From the NCBI GenBank assembly GCA_034508935.3, contig CM067444.1, forward strand, positions 28,327,619 to 28,391,618: 64,000 nt of DNA. The letters run 5' to 3'. Positions 1-47,761 of the stretch are shown here, one piece after another. This DNA comes from Berghia stephanieae. Taxonomy: Eukaryota; Mollusca; Gastropoda; Nudibranchia; Aeolidiidae. Position 1 is the stretch's first letter. The number at the start of each line of letters is the position of its first letter. The notes below the pieces were generated by a model. The model did no database searches and was not told the origin of the DNA. It saw only the letters and a list, made by a program, of their open reading frames with translations. Position numbers and translations under genes: made by a program.

Positions 1-244
1 CTTCTTCTTCTTCTTCTTCTTCTTCTTCTTCTTCTTCTTTCTTCTTCTTCTTCTTCTTCTTCTTCTTCTTCTCTTCTTCTTCTTCTTCTTCTTCTTCTTC
101 TTCTTCTTCTTCTCTTCTTCTTCTTTCTTCTTCTTCTTCTTCTTCTTCTTCTTCTTCTTCTTCTTCTTCTTCTTCTTCTTCTTCTTCTTCTTCTTCTTCT
201 TCTTCTTCTTCTTCTTCTTCTTCTTCTTCTTCTTTCTTCTTCTT

Positions 245-274
<30 letters not shown>
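1..274. repeat. (CTT)n microsatellite
   Basis: About 270 bp of almost pure CTT with a few one-base interruptions, running off the left edge of the window. It lies in an upstream intron of the HIP1-like gene. Positions 275-534 after it are AT-rich intron in which I see no feature. Confidence 0.97.
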
Positions 275-275
<1 letters not shown>

Positions 276-531
276 ATATTTATTATTAATTATTTAAAAG
301 GGATATGATGGGGTATTAAGGTTGATTATTAAAGAATTCTCACCGTTGATAAATCTTGATTATTATTTTTTTTAAAAGTTTACTTCTCTATCTCTAAATT
401 AGACCTGCTCCATCAACCTGTTATTATGTTAAAATTACAAAAACAAAAAGAAGAAGGTTTGAGTTCAATGATCAGAATTAGGAAATTCAAGTTTCTTTAA
501 CATGTGAGAGAAACACAATTCACTCTTTCAA

Positions 532-534
<3 letters not shown>

Positions 535-623
<89 letters not shown>

Positions 624-627
624 TATA
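535..627. repeat. (AT)n microsatellite, left part split by mariner
   Basis: Alternating AT directly abutting the left mariner end. The same repeat resumes at 2011-2095 right of the element, so both parts look like one target microsatellite. Confidence 0.9.
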
Positions 628-2008
628 CGAGGGCTCTTTCATAATTAACCGAAAAATGCCTGTAAAATCCGCGTTTTTTATGCTATCAACAAAATTCTTG
701 CACGTGTTCATACCTTGACTCGTCCTTCATTTCTCTATGTAACAGCCAAGTCTGTCGACACACTTCTGCCAACGCCGCACCATGGAATAGATACCCTCTC
801 GGAAGAAATTTCCGTCAAGGTTTTGTAGCCATTTCCGCACATGGTCAACAAGCTCTTCATCGACATCAAAGCGCTTTCCTGCCAGCTCACGTTTCAGTGG
901 CCCAAAGAGGTGATAATCAGATGGTGCGAGGTCTGGACTGTGTGGTGGGTGTGGCAGAATCTCCCATCCATATTTCTCTAGCCAACCTTGCGTCACTCGT
1001 GCTGTGTGGGGTGTAGCGTTGTCGTGTTGCAAAATGACCCTGTTGGTCAACTGCCCTGGGCGCTTTCTGCGAATGGCCTCCCTAAGCTTGTCAAGAGTTT
1101 GGCAGTACCTTGCAGCATTGATTGTTTCTCCAGGTTGTAAGGTTTCGAACAGAATAACACCACGACTGTCCCAGAAAACAGTTCCCATTATTTTCTTTGC
1201 TGACCGCATGACTTTGAATTTCTTCGCGACAGGTGAGGATGGATGTTTCCATGTCATCGAATCTTGCTTTGTTTCTGGGGTGCAATGGTGCAACCAAGTC
1301 TCATCACCGGTGACTATGCTGTCAAAAAAAGTCACATCGTACCCTAGAAAGTCTCCGTCGGCGATGGCAGTATGCCCGTGAACCCTGCGTGAGCTCTTGC
1401 TTCTTCTCAAAAGTTCCCTGCAGATGTCCAATCTTTGTTCTTTATGATTGTCTGCCAATTGCTTAGGAACCCATCTTGCGCTGACTTTTCTGTAGCCAAG
1501 TTCATCAAATACAATTCTATGGGCAGAAGTTTCCGAAATTTCAAGACTGCTTGCGATTTCATGAAGTTTCAACCTCCTGTCTTGACGAATAAGCTCATCA
1601 ACTCGCTTCACATTGTCTTCTGACGTCGCAGTTATCGAACGCCCTCTCCCTTCCCTGTTTGTCAAGTCAGAATGGCCGGCTTCAAACAAATTACACCAGT
1701 GATAGACTTGTGTACGGCTTATAACATGCTCACCATATACACTCTGAAGTTCTTTATGAATTTCGGTAGGATTCAGACTTTTGGCGTTCAAAATACGTAT
1801 GACAGCTCTGATTTCCTCCTTTGACCAAGTTTCAAGGTGGGCCGCCATCTTTAAAATCGTCTAGAAATTCATTGTGCAAAATGATGCACTTCATAATTTC
1901 TGGGAATATCCGTAAAGAAATAAGGAATATCATGTTGATTACAGAATTAAAAAATCTCCACTGGTTGCTGAGAATGGGCATTTTTCGGTTATTTCTGAAA
2001 GAGCCCTC

Positions 2009-2009
<1 letters not shown>
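628..2009 (-). mobile_element. mariner (Tc1/mariner superfamily) element, apparently full length
   Basis: About 1.38 kb bounded by roughly 33-bp terminal inverted repeats: the left end starts CGAGGGCTCTTTCA and the right end is its complement, with about two mismatches over the 33 positions. The transposase gene fills the interior on the minus strand. The flanks are (AT)n, consistent with TA target choice, so the exact TA duplication cannot be separated from the microsatellite. It lies antisense in an intron of the HIP1-like gene. An uninterrupted frame and nearly matching ends suggest recent insertion. Confidence 0.92.
727..1848 (-). CDS. mariner transposase
   Basis: A 373-residue uninterrupted frame that would catalyse cut-and-paste transposition at TA sites. 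The N-terminal third carries helix-turn-helix DNA-binding segments (LNPTEIHKELQSVYGEH; LKLHEIASSLEISETSAHRI), followed by the mariner linker motif RWVPKQL. The catalytic acidic residues are visible in VTGDETWLHH, LQHDNATPHTA and SPDLAPSDYHLF. The second and third aspartates are separated by 34 residues, the DD34D signature of mariner. The usual family length is about 345 residues, so this is slightly long, although all hallmarks are present. The start at MAAHLETWSKEEIRAVI fits the typical mariner N-terminus. Activity is an inference from the open frame only. Confidence 0.95.
   Translation of the reverse strand: MAAHLETWSKEEIRAVIRILNAKSLNPTEIHKELQSVYGEHVISRTQVYHWCNLFEAGHSDLTNREGRGRSITATSEDNVKRVDELIRQDRRLKLHEIASSLEISETSAHRIVFDELGYRKVSARWVPKQLADNHKEQRLDICRELLRRSKSSRRVHGHTAIADGDFLGYDVTFFDSIVTGDETWLHHCTPETKQDSMTWKHPSSPVAKKFKVMRSAKKIMGTVFWDSRGVILFETLQPGETINAARYCQTLDKLREAIRRKRPGQLTNRVILQHDNATPHTARVTQGWLEKYGWEILPHPPHSPDLAPSDYHLFGPLKRELAGKRFDVDEELVDHVRKWLQNLDGNFFREGIYSMVRRWQKCVDRLGCYIEK

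Positions 2010-2095
<86 letters not shown>
2010..2095. repeat. (AT)n microsatellite, right part
   Basis: Continuation of the (AT)n tract interrupted by the mariner insertion. 2096-2216 holds no recognised feature. Confidence 0.9.
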
Positions 2096-2098
<3 letters not shown>

Positions 2099-2215
2099 AT
2101 TTTTGTCAAAATTTGTATAGTATGCTTAAAATTTAATTTTAAGTAAAGGGTTCAGTTCACTATGACTTGATGACGTTACAACACGAAGGTCATTAGTGTG
2201 AAAACGAGTCCATTG

Positions 2216-2216
<1 letters not shown>

Positions 2217-2256
<40 letters not shown>

Positions 2257-2276
2257 TTCTCTCTCTCTCTACCTCT

Positions 2277-2316
<40 letters not shown>

Positions 2317-2494
2317 CCCTTCTGTCTCTCTCTCTCCCTCTCTTTTCTCTCTCTATCTCTCTCCCTCTCTTTTTTCTCTCTCTCTCTCCCCTCTCTCTCC
2401 GTCTCTCTCTCTCTCTCTCCCTCTCTTTTCACTCTCTCTCTCTTTCTATCTCTTTCTCTGTCTCTCTCCCTATCTATCTCTATCTCCCTCTCTT

Positions 2495-2525
<31 letters not shown>

Positions 2526-2570
2526 TCTCCCTGTTTTCTCCCTATATCTCTCTCTCTCTCTATCCTCCCT

Positions 2571-2613
<43 letters not shown>

Positions 2614-2630
2614 CTCTCCCTCTCCCTCTG
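2217..2630. repeat. (CT)n-rich tract
   Basis: About 410 bp of impure CT repeat on the + strand, ending some 45 bp before the first exon of the window, so it extends the pyrimidine-rich region upstream of that acceptor. Confidence 0.95.
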
Positions 2631-2675
2631 ATAGCATTGATGTTTGGCAGTTACAATCTTCCCTTTATTTTCCAG

Positions 2676-39600
<36,925 letters not shown>

Positions 39601-40233
39601 AGAGTGGAAAGGCCGCCAACTCGTCCCTCCTGCCCCGTGTGCGATTCAAGAAAGTCAACCGTCCAAGGTTTAAATTGTTCAACAACTGCAACTGAAGGAG
39701 AAAGAGAGACAGGAGAAACAAACTGATGTGTCCAACAACAACAAAAACACAACGTTTGAGTAGAGGAGAAAGAGAATTGAGATTAAACCTTTGAAGGCGG
39801 GAGTCGGTTTCCGTCTAATCTGACAATGACCTCACATTTTTAAAATGTTTTTACCAAGAGAGCAGTTGCTGTTATGACTATGTGTGAAGACCATTTAGTG
39901 TCTAGACAGATATGACCATTTGGGAATTTTGATTTTGGTAACTAGTCCAGCCTTTAAAGAATTAAAGAGATGAGCATATATGTTGATGTCATGTTTGAAA
40001 GGAAAAATTAAAGAGAAGAAATTGAAGATTAAGTCAATATTCCTTTATATGTCTGTTATGATTTAAAAAACTAATTTTTTTAAAAGGATTTATTTATTTG
40101 TTATTGTATATTGCGCAAAATCCAACAGCACTTTTTTTTAGCCCAAAATCTTTATTTGTGTTTAAACAATTTTTTAAATTAAAAATGTGATTCATCTAAA
40201 ATTCTGGAAATGACTTTTTACAAACGTAATAAA
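39601..40233 (+). terminator. HIP1: HIP1 3' UTR with candidate poly(A) signal
   Basis: The first AATAAA hexamer I see downstream of the stop is at 40228-40233 (CGTAATAAAACTC), giving a 3' UTR of about 650 bases. The same segment is repeated at 43.1-43.6 kb by the tandem duplication. Confidence 0.45.
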
Positions 40234-43084
40234 ACTCTACACAACTTTAAAGAAAGAAAAGAAAAAAATGAAGGAGATTTACAAATAATATATTCAATAT
40301 AAACCTTTCTCTTGTAAGAAGTTTATGTTCAAAATTTTTGTAAAATTTTGATTGATTTAGAACTGTTGAAAGAATGAAAACATACAAAAGTGTAAAAAAA
40401 AAAAATCTTGCTTATTAACCCTTTACGAGCAAGATTGAATTTTTTGCCATTCATAGTTTATCCCGTTATCAAATAACAGACTTAACCATTTTGACCAAAA
40501 GAACAGTAACAGCTATTTCTGTAAAAAAGAAAAAATATGGTAAGATACAATATTTAACGCCTGCTACACACTTGAAGTGAGAATCGCTGGTTTTACTCAT
40601 AACTGACTTGTTGATAGAATGGAAAGTGTGTACTGTATTAGTGGATAATGTGCTCTGTATTAGAGTGTGCAGGCAAAAATGATGGTTAGGTTTGTGGCCA
40701 AAAAATATTTGACATTCTAGGTGTTTTTTGGGGGCTTGCCAATTGAAGGCCCTTTGATCTTTTTTGTTGTTCGCCAGAGAGAAAACTTTGACCCATTATT
40801 ATCATAAAAAATATCACTATGATGATAAAAATAGATATATTTTTTAAAACTCAAGAGTATCGAAATTAACAAAGTCAACAAAGCAACAATTGCGGACAAC
40901 ATGGCTGACACCTGTTGACATTGAGCTTCGGCTCAGTGGATAGTCTTATGTTTCTATTTATTCACTGTGTGGAATCTTTAATTTTTACCTGATGTGGACT
41001 AATCTTAATATTGGAACTTTTAACTTAAGATCTATTAAAAGTAACATTCGAAAGGAACAACTGTGTCAAGATTTAGAAAGTTATAAAATCGATGTGTTGT
41101 GTTTACAAGAGACGAAGATCCAAGATGGCGTCGACCAAACAATAAATGGTCACAGACTGCTGTGCTTTGCTTCCAGTTCACCTCACTATGGATGTGGATT
41201 TCTCATAAATAAAAACTGCAGGGATTTGACTAGTGACGAATGGAATGTTTCGGACAGAATATGTGTTCTTGAGCTTAAGTGTAAGATCAATTCAAGGAAC
41301 CAGAATAACGATAATAAAGACGATCACGGTAAGAAGACGTTCACTATCTCAATCGTAAATGTTTACGCACCAACAAGTCAACGCGCAAAACAATACCCAG
41401 AGGAAACTGATAAATTTTACAAAGACCTAGACGATACACTGAACAAAATAGGAAACAAATCAATATTAATAATTGCTGGAGATTTTAATGCCAAAGTAGG
41501 AAAACGTCTCGACAGTGACACACTATGTTTAGGATCATACTCAAAAGGAAAACGTAACGATAACGGAGAAAAATTAGTCCAGTTCTGTGAACAGAGAAAA
41601 CTTTTCATAACAAACAGTGCTTTCAACCACCCATCAAGACACCAGACAACATGGGTAGGACAAAGGAAAGACCAAACCCAAGACAAAATGATAACAATAC
41701 ACAACCAAATAGACTATATCATATGTCGACACCGCCATAAACACTACTCAACCAACTCGCGATCATACGGTGGTACACTGCTAACATCCGATCACAAACT
41801 TGTAAAAACGAATTTCAACATAAATGTGTACAGACAACGAAGACAGAAAGGTAAAACCGCAGTCAAAATAAACACGGCAAAAATAGTAAATGAGCGAGAA
41901 TGTCGCATTCATTACCAATATGAACTTAACTCAAGTCTATTTAAAATAAAGCAAAACAGCAATCCAAACAATGAATGGAAAGAGACGCAAGCGGCAATGA
42001 AATATGCGGGGGAAGAAAGTGCAGGCTCTATTAATACAACTAAGAACAAACCAAATCGAACGCCTAACATCGCTATTAACGATCTATCGCGGCAACAAAA
42101 AGAACTTAGGATCAGGATACAAAACACGAAAGACTCGGAAGAAATAATAAACCTGAAAACGGAACGAAACAAAATACTGCATTCAATTCGATCACTTACA
42201 ATAAAACACAGAAACGAGGAATTAGACAAAAAAGTGGAAGACATAGAAAAGTCCAAAAATAACGCATCGTCTATGTTCAAAGCGACGAAATCTCTGAACC
42301 GAAAACCATTCGAGAACCCAAAACTACAGGATAAATTTGGCAAACAGACAACAAATCCCAACGATATCCTTGACATTGTAACTGACCACTTCCAGCAGAA
42401 ATTTCACAAACAAGTCTCACAAATATCGCCCTTCTCAGGAAACCCTAGAGACCTAAACAACCGCATCACAACAACTGAAGTTAGAAATAGCATAAAGTGC
42501 CTAAACAATAACAGATCCCCAGGCGAAGATGAAATTCCCGCTGAATTGCTGAAATGCGGTACACTCTCCCTGGATCTGAGCATTGCAAACATAATGAACA
42601 AAACATTCTCAACACACAAAGACTGGGACATTAACAGCGGTGTCCTAATTACAATACAAAAACCAGGAAAAACGAAAGGACCCGTAAACAACCTGCGCCC
42701 AATAACATTACTGAATACCATAAGAAAAACACTGTCAACTATTGTCCTCAACAGAATTAGACCGAAAATAGAAAAATACCTATCACATAGCCAAAGCGGG
42801 TTTCGCCAAGACCGAAGCACATCGGACGTTGTATGGACACATAAATGGTTGGCAGCAAAGGCACTCAAAGAAAACATATCCATAACAATAACCGGAATCG
42901 ATATGTCCGCAGCCTTTGATACGATCGACAGAGGAAAACTTTTGGAGATATTAACAGAAATAGTAGACGAAGACGAGCTCCGAATAATCCGATTTCTCCT
43001 CAGCAACACAAAGATACAACCAAGGATATACGGGGCCACAAAACAGACGCAGTTCGAAAGTAACATCGGGACCCCCCAAGGAGA
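39776..43084 (+). repeat. tandem duplication, unit 1
   Basis: About 3.3 kb: HIP1 3' flank, a LINE target site, then the 5' two thirds of the young LINE, broken off after CCCCCCAAGGAGA. Unit 2 starts five bases later at 43089. The units match throughout and differ mainly in one-base lengths of runs. Confidence 0.93.
40886..43084 (+). mobile_element. RTE-like LINE, copy A (3' part cut off by the duplication breakpoint)
   Basis: Starts after the target sequence AAGTCAACAAAGCA (40872-40885), with a 106-base 5' UTR. It lacks the end of the reverse transcriptase, the C-terminal region and the tail. It is the same insertion event as copy B, duplicated with its flank. Confidence 0.9.
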
Positions 43085-43100
43085 CATTATTGAGATTTAA
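40992..43100 (+). CDS. LINE endonuclease/reverse transcriptase, copy A
   Basis: An uninterrupted 702-residue frame, with the last five residues read from the flank. The N-terminal AP-type endonuclease shows NIGTFNLRS, CLQETK, NVYAPTS, GDFNAK, IDYIIC and SDHKL. Reverse transcriptase follows from about residue 500 with NLRPITLLN, GFRQDRST, GIDMSAAFDTID and GTPQGD. The YADD block and C-terminal region are cut off. It would nick target DNA and copy the element RNA; this copy cannot do so alone. Confidence 0.93.
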   Translation: MWTNLNIGTFNLRSIKSNIRKEQLCQDLESYKIDVLCLQETKIQDGVDQTINGHRLLCFASSSPHYGCGFLINKNCRDLTSDEWNVSDRICVLELKCKINSRNQNNDNKDDHGKKTFTISIVNVYAPTSQRAKQYPEETDKFYKDLDDTLNKIGNKSILIIAGDFNAKVGKRLDSDTLCLGSYSKGKRNDNGEKLVQFCEQRKLFITNSAFNHPSRHQTTWVGQRKDQTQDKMITIHNQIDYIICRHRHKHYSTNSRSYGGTLLTSDHKLVKTNFNINVYRQRRQKGKTAVKINTAKIVNERECRIHYQYELNSSLFKIKQNSNPNNEWKETQAAMKYAGEESAGSINTTKNKPNRTPNIAINDLSRQQKELRIRIQNTKDSEEIINLKTERNKILHSIRSLTIKHRNEELDKKVEDIEKSKNNASSMFKATKSLNRKPFENPKLQDKFGKQTTNPNDILDIVTDHFQQKFHKQVSQISPFSGNPRDLNNRITTTEVRNSIKCLNNNRSPGEDEIPAELLKCGTLSLDLSIANIMNKTFSTHKDWDINSGVLITIQKPGKTKGPVNNLRPITLLNTIRKTLSTIVLNRIRPKIEKYLSHSQSGFRQDRSTSDVVWTHKWLAAKALKENISITITGIDMSAAFDTIDRGKLLEILTEIVDEDELRIIRFLLSNTKIQPRIYGATKQTQFESNIGTPQGDIIEI

Positions 43101-46100
43101 CCTTTGAAGGGCGGGAGTCGGTTTACGTCTAATCTGAAAATGACCTACATTTTTATACAATGTTTTTTTTTTACCAAGAGACGCAGTTGTTGTGTTATGA
43201 CTATGGTGTGAGACCATTTGAAAGTATTTAGTGTCTAGGAGACAGTTAGACCTTTTGGGAATTTTGATTTTGTAAACTTGTCCAGCCTTTTAAAGAATAA
43301 AAGAGATGACATATATGTTGATTGTCAGTTTGCAAAGGAAAAAATTTTAATTAAGAGAAAGAAATTGATGATTAAGTAATATTCCTTTTTATGTCTGTTA
43401 TGATTTATTTAAAAAACTAATTTTTTAAAAAGGATTTATTTATTTGTTATTGTATATTGCGGACAATTCCAAAAGCACTTTTTTTTGAGCCCAAAATACT
43501 TTATTAGTGTTTAAAAACTATTTTTTAAATTAATAATGTGATTCATCTATAATTCTGGAAATGACTTTTTACAAACGTAATAAAACTCTACACAACTTTA
43601 AAAAAGAAAAGAAAAAAATGAAGGAGATTTACAAATAATATATTCATATAAACCTTTCTCTTGTAAGAAGTTTATGTTCAAAATTTTTGTAAAATTTTGA
43701 TTGATTTAGAACTGTGAAAGAATGAAAACATACAAAAGTGTAAAAAAAAAAAAATCTTGCTTATTAACCCTTTACGAGCAAGATTGAATTTTTTGCCATT
43801 CATAGTTTATCCCGTTATCAAATAACAGACTTAACCATTTGACCAAAAGAACAGTAACAGCTATTTCTGTAAAAAAGAAAAAATATGGTAAGATACAATA
43901 TTTAACGCCTGCTACACACTTGAAGTGAGAATCGCGTTTTACTCATAACTGACTTGTTGATAGAATGGAAAGTGTGTACTGTATTAGTGGATAATGTGCT
44001 CTGTATTAGAGTGTGCAGGCAAAAATGATGGTTAGGTTTGTGGCCAAAAAATATTTGACATTCTAGGTGTTTTTTGGGGGCTTGCCAATTGAAGGCCCTT
44101 TGATCTTTTTTGTTGTTCGCCAGAGAGAAAACTTTGACCCATTATTATCATAAAAAATATCACTATGATGATAAAAATAGATATATTTTTTTTAAAAACT
44201 CAAGAGTATCGAAATTAACAAAGTCAACAAAGCAACAATTGCGGACAACATGGCTGACACCTGTTGACATTGAGCTTCGGCTCAGTGGATAGTCTTATGT
44301 TTCTATTTATTCACTGTGTGGAATCTTTAATTTTTACCTGATGTGGACTAATCTAATATTGGAACTTTTAACTTAAGATCTATTAAAAGTAACATTCGAA
44401 AGGAACAACTGTGTCAAGATTTAGAAAGTTATAAAATCGATGTGTTGTGTTTACAAGAGACGAAGATCCAAGATGGCGTCGACCAAACAATAAATGGTCA
44501 CAGACTGCTGTGCTTTGCTTCCAGTTCACCTCACTATGGATGTGGATTTCTCATAAATAAAAACTGCAGGGATTTGACTAGTGACGAATGGAATGTTTCG
44601 GACAGAATATGTGTTCTTGAGCTTAAGTGTAAGATCAATTCAAGGAACCAGAATAACGATAATAAAGACGATCACGGTAAGAAGACGTTCACTATCTCAA
44701 TCGTAAATGTTTACGCACCAACAAGTCAACGCGCAAAACAATACCCAGAGGAAACTGATAAATTTTACAAAGACCTAGACGATACACTGAACAAAATAGG
44801 AAACAAATCAATATTAATAATTGCTGGAGATTTTAATGCCAAAGTAGGAAAACGTCTCGACAGTGACACACTATGTTTAGGATCATACTCAAAAGGAAAA
44901 CGTAACGATAACGGAGAAAAATTAGTCCAGTTCTGTGAACAGAGAAAACTTTTCATAACAAACAGTGCTTTCAACCACCCATCAAGAACACCAGACAACA
45001 TGGGTAGGACAAAGGAAAGACCAAACCCCAAGACAAAATGATAACAATACACAACCAAATAGACTATATCATATGTCGAACACCGCCATAAACACTACTC
45101 AACCAACTCGCGATCATACGGTGGTACACTGCTAACATCCGATCACAAACTTGTAAAAAACGAATTTCAACATAAATGTGTACAGACAACGAAGACAGAA
45201 AGGTAAAAACCGCAGTCAAAATAAACACGGCAAAAATAGTAAATGAGCGAGAATGTCGCATTCATTACCAATATGAACTTAACTCAAGTCTATTTAAAAT
45301 AAAGCAAAACAGCAATCCAAACAATGAATGGAAAGAGACGCAAGCGGCAATGAAATATGCGGGGGAAAGAAAGTGCAGGCTCTATTAATACAACTAAGAA
45401 CAAACCAAATCGAACGCCTAACATCGCTATTAACGATCTATCGCGGCAACAAAAAGAACTTAGGATCAGGATACAAAACACGAAAGACTCGGAAGAAATA
45501 ATAAACCTGAAAACGGAACGAAACAAAATACTGCATTCAAATTCGATCACTTACAATAAAACACAGAAACGAGGAATTAGACAAAAAAGTGGAAGACATA
45601 GAAAAGTCCAAAAATAACGCATCGTCTATGTTCAAAGCGACGAAATCTCTGAACCGAAAACCATTCGAGAACCCAAAACTACAGGATAAATTTGGCAAAC
45701 AGACAACAAATCCCAACGATATCCTTGACATTGTAACTGACCACTTCCAGCAGAAATTTCACAAACAAGTCTCACAAATATCGCCCTTCTCAGGAAACCT
45801 AGAGACCTAAACAACCGCATCACAACAACTGAAGTTAGAAATAGCATAAAGTGCCTAAACAATAACAGATCCCCAGGCGAAGATGAAATTCCCGCTGAAT
45901 TGCTGAAATGCGGTACACTCTCCCTGGATCTGAGCATTGCAAACATAATGAACAAAACATTCTCAACACACAAAGACTGGGACATTAACAGCGGTGTCCT
46001 AATTACAATACAAAAACCAGGAAAAACGAAAGGACCCGTAAACAACCTGCGCCCAATAACATTACTGAATACCATAAGAAAAACACTGTCAACTATTGTC

Positions 46101-46438
46101 CTCAACAGAATTAGACCGAAAATAGAAAAATACCTATCACATAGCCAAAGCGGGTTTCGCCAAGACCGAAGCACATCGGACGTTGTATGGACACATAAAT
46201 GGTTGGCAGCAAAGGCACTCAAAGAAAACATATCCATAACAATAACCGGAATCGATATGTCCGCAGCCTTTGATACGATCGACAGAGGAAAACTTTTGGA
46301 GATATTAACAGAAATAGTAGACGAAGACGAGCTCCGAATAATCCGATTTCTCCTCAGCAACACAAAGATACAACCAAGGATATACGGGGCCACAAAACAG
46401 ACGCAGTTCGAAAGTAACATCGGGACCCCCCAAGGAGA
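43089..46438 (+). repeat. tandem duplication, unit 2
   Basis: Repeats 39776-43084 with many one-base insertions or deletions and very few substitutions in the LINE portion. The flank portion differs a little more (for example around 43110-43330). It continues past 46438 into the LINE 3' part that unit 1 lacks. Confidence 0.93.
44442..45041 (+). CDS. LINE endonuclease fragment, copy B
   Basis: 199-residue open part of the AP-like endonuclease, MLCLQETKIQDGV to about the TTW motif, identical to copy A until one-base indels break the frame near 44988. Confidence 0.85.
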   Translation: MLCLQETKIQDGVDQTINGHRLLCFASSSPHYGCGFLINKNCRDLTSDEWNVSDRICVLELKCKINSRNQNNDNKDDHGKKTFTISIVNVYAPTSQRAKQYPEETDKFYKDLDDTLNKIGNKSILIIAGDFNAKVGKRLDSDTLCLGSYSKGKRNDNGEKLVQFCEQRKLFITNSAFNHPSRTPDNMGRTKERPNPKTK

Positions 46439-47339
46439 TAGTCTGAGCCCGATTCTGTTCACAATATACTTAGAACACGCTCTGAAAGAAGTTCGAAAAG
46501 TCATTCCAAAACCAACGACTCATATTGAGAATGCAATCCCTAGAGAAATCGCCTATGCAGATGATGTCGATTTTATTGGATCAACACCAGCAAATATAGA
46601 CATCATACAAAATACCCTCATGAAATATAACCTCCAAGTCAATGCCAATAAAACCGAATTTACAACAATATCGAGGAACAAAGAGGAATGGAAAAGAACA
46701 AAGAAAGTCGGCTCACTAATTGGAGACACCGAGGATGTACAAAGAAGAAAACAGCTATCAAACGCCGCACTCAGTAAACTCACCAATGTATGGATTAGAG
46801 GTGACAAAATAAAGAGAAAAACCAAACTGAAACTGTACCATGCTCTTGTAAAACCGGTACTTCTGTATAACTGCGGCACTTGGGCGTTGACAAAATCCGA
46901 AGAAGAACATCTGGATGCCTTCCATCGCACACAGCTAAGAAGGGTACTGGACATCAAATACCCCAAAAAGATCTCAAATGAATCACTCTATAAGATCACA
47001 AAAGAAAGACCAATCTCCCTTGACATTTTACAACAACGATGGCAACTTTTCGGTCACATACTACGCAGGGACAAAAACATACCAGCAAACCAAGCCATGT
47101 CGGGATACTTCCAAAAACACGGGAACCTTTTCAGAGGAAGACCGATCACAACACTCCCTGTGATCCTAAACAAAAACCTCACAACACTTGGACAAAGCAT
47201 TAGTCTCATAACGGCAGGGGACCTTGAAAATCTGAGAACCCTAGCAGAGGACCGGCAATATTGGAGACACCTCACACAGGAAATACTGGAAACAGCCAAG
47301 GCGACCCGATCTTTCGGTCGAGACGCGAAAGGCATCTAA
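45900..47339 (+). CDS. LINE reverse transcriptase and C-terminal region, copy B
   Basis: 479-residue open frame. Fingers and palm: NLRPITLLN, GFRQDRSTSDVVW, MSAAFDTID, GTPQGDSLSPILF and the catalytic YADDVDFIG. The thumb and C-terminal region contain VLLYNCGTWALTKSEE, FHRTQLRRVLDIKYPKK, QQRWQLFGHILRRDK and GRPITTLPVILNKNL, ending just before the tail. The listed start is simply the first Met after the last frameshift. Confidence 0.93.
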   Translation: MLKCGTLSLDLSIANIMNKTFSTHKDWDINSGVLITIQKPGKTKGPVNNLRPITLLNTIRKTLSTIVLNRIRPKIEKYLSHSQSGFRQDRSTSDVVWTHKWLAAKALKENISITITGIDMSAAFDTIDRGKLLEILTEIVDEDELRIIRFLLSNTKIQPRIYGATKQTQFESNIGTPQGDSLSPILFTIYLEHALKEVRKVIPKPTTHIENAIPREIAYADDVDFIGSTPANIDIIQNTLMKYNLQVNANKTEFTTISRNKEEWKRTKKVGSLIGDTEDVQRRKQLSNAALSKLTNVWIRGDKIKRKTKLKLYHALVKPVLLYNCGTWALTKSEEEHLDAFHRTQLRRVLDIKYPKKISNESLYKITKERPISLDILQQRWQLFGHILRRDKNIPANQAMSGYFQKHGNLFRGRPITTLPVILNKNLTTLGQSISLITAGDLENLRTLAEDRQYWRHLTQEILETAKATRSFGRDAKGI

Positions 47340-47651
47340 GTCAAGTAAGTCAACAAAGCATACACAGCTGGATTTATTATTTATTTACAAATTATATTTT
47401 GTCCTGTATATTGCAATACATAACACACCATTATCACCATCTACATGTACGGCTATATTATGAAAACAAGCAAATGTTTTGCTGTGTGCTTGTAACGCGT
47501 CATGTTGTGTTTGGGTTTAACTCATTTGGTTCTTACAGTAGGTTTTAAGCAGCCATAACACTAATTGCTATAGTATGTTTAAGGCTATAGAAACGGGGCT
47601 AAGATATGCTTCATGGCTATAAATGACAACTAATTACTTTTAACCATCAGA

Positions 47652-47676
47652 AGAGAGAGAGAGAGGAGAGAGAGAG

Positions 47677-47760
<84 letters not shown>
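47652..47760. repeat. (AG)n microsatellite
   Basis: AG repeat with occasional extra G; a poly(G) run of about 15-20 lies at 47820-47842. Confidence 0.96.

Positions 47761-47761
<1 letters not shown>

Larger units (their letters stand above)
44235..47346 (+). mobile_element. RTE-like LINE, copy B, full length
   Basis: 3.1 kb between 14-bp target duplications AAGTCAACAAAGCA (44221-44234 and 47347-47360). A 106-base 5' UTR, one ORF of about 1000 codons in design, almost no 3' UTR and a short AAGTC-type tail fit RTE elements (about 3.2 kb, one ORF, simple-repeat tail). Clade assignment is by architecture, not phylogeny. Compared with copy A the ORF carries at least eight one-base shifts (for example near 44354, 44988, 45027, 45081, 45160, 45365, 45540 and 45800). 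Confidence 0.92.

Noticed and set aside
42404-43087. Minus-strand frame of 227 residues, and similar ones at 45632-46504 and 52697-53332
   Set aside because: Antisense shadows of the LINE reverse transcriptase frame.
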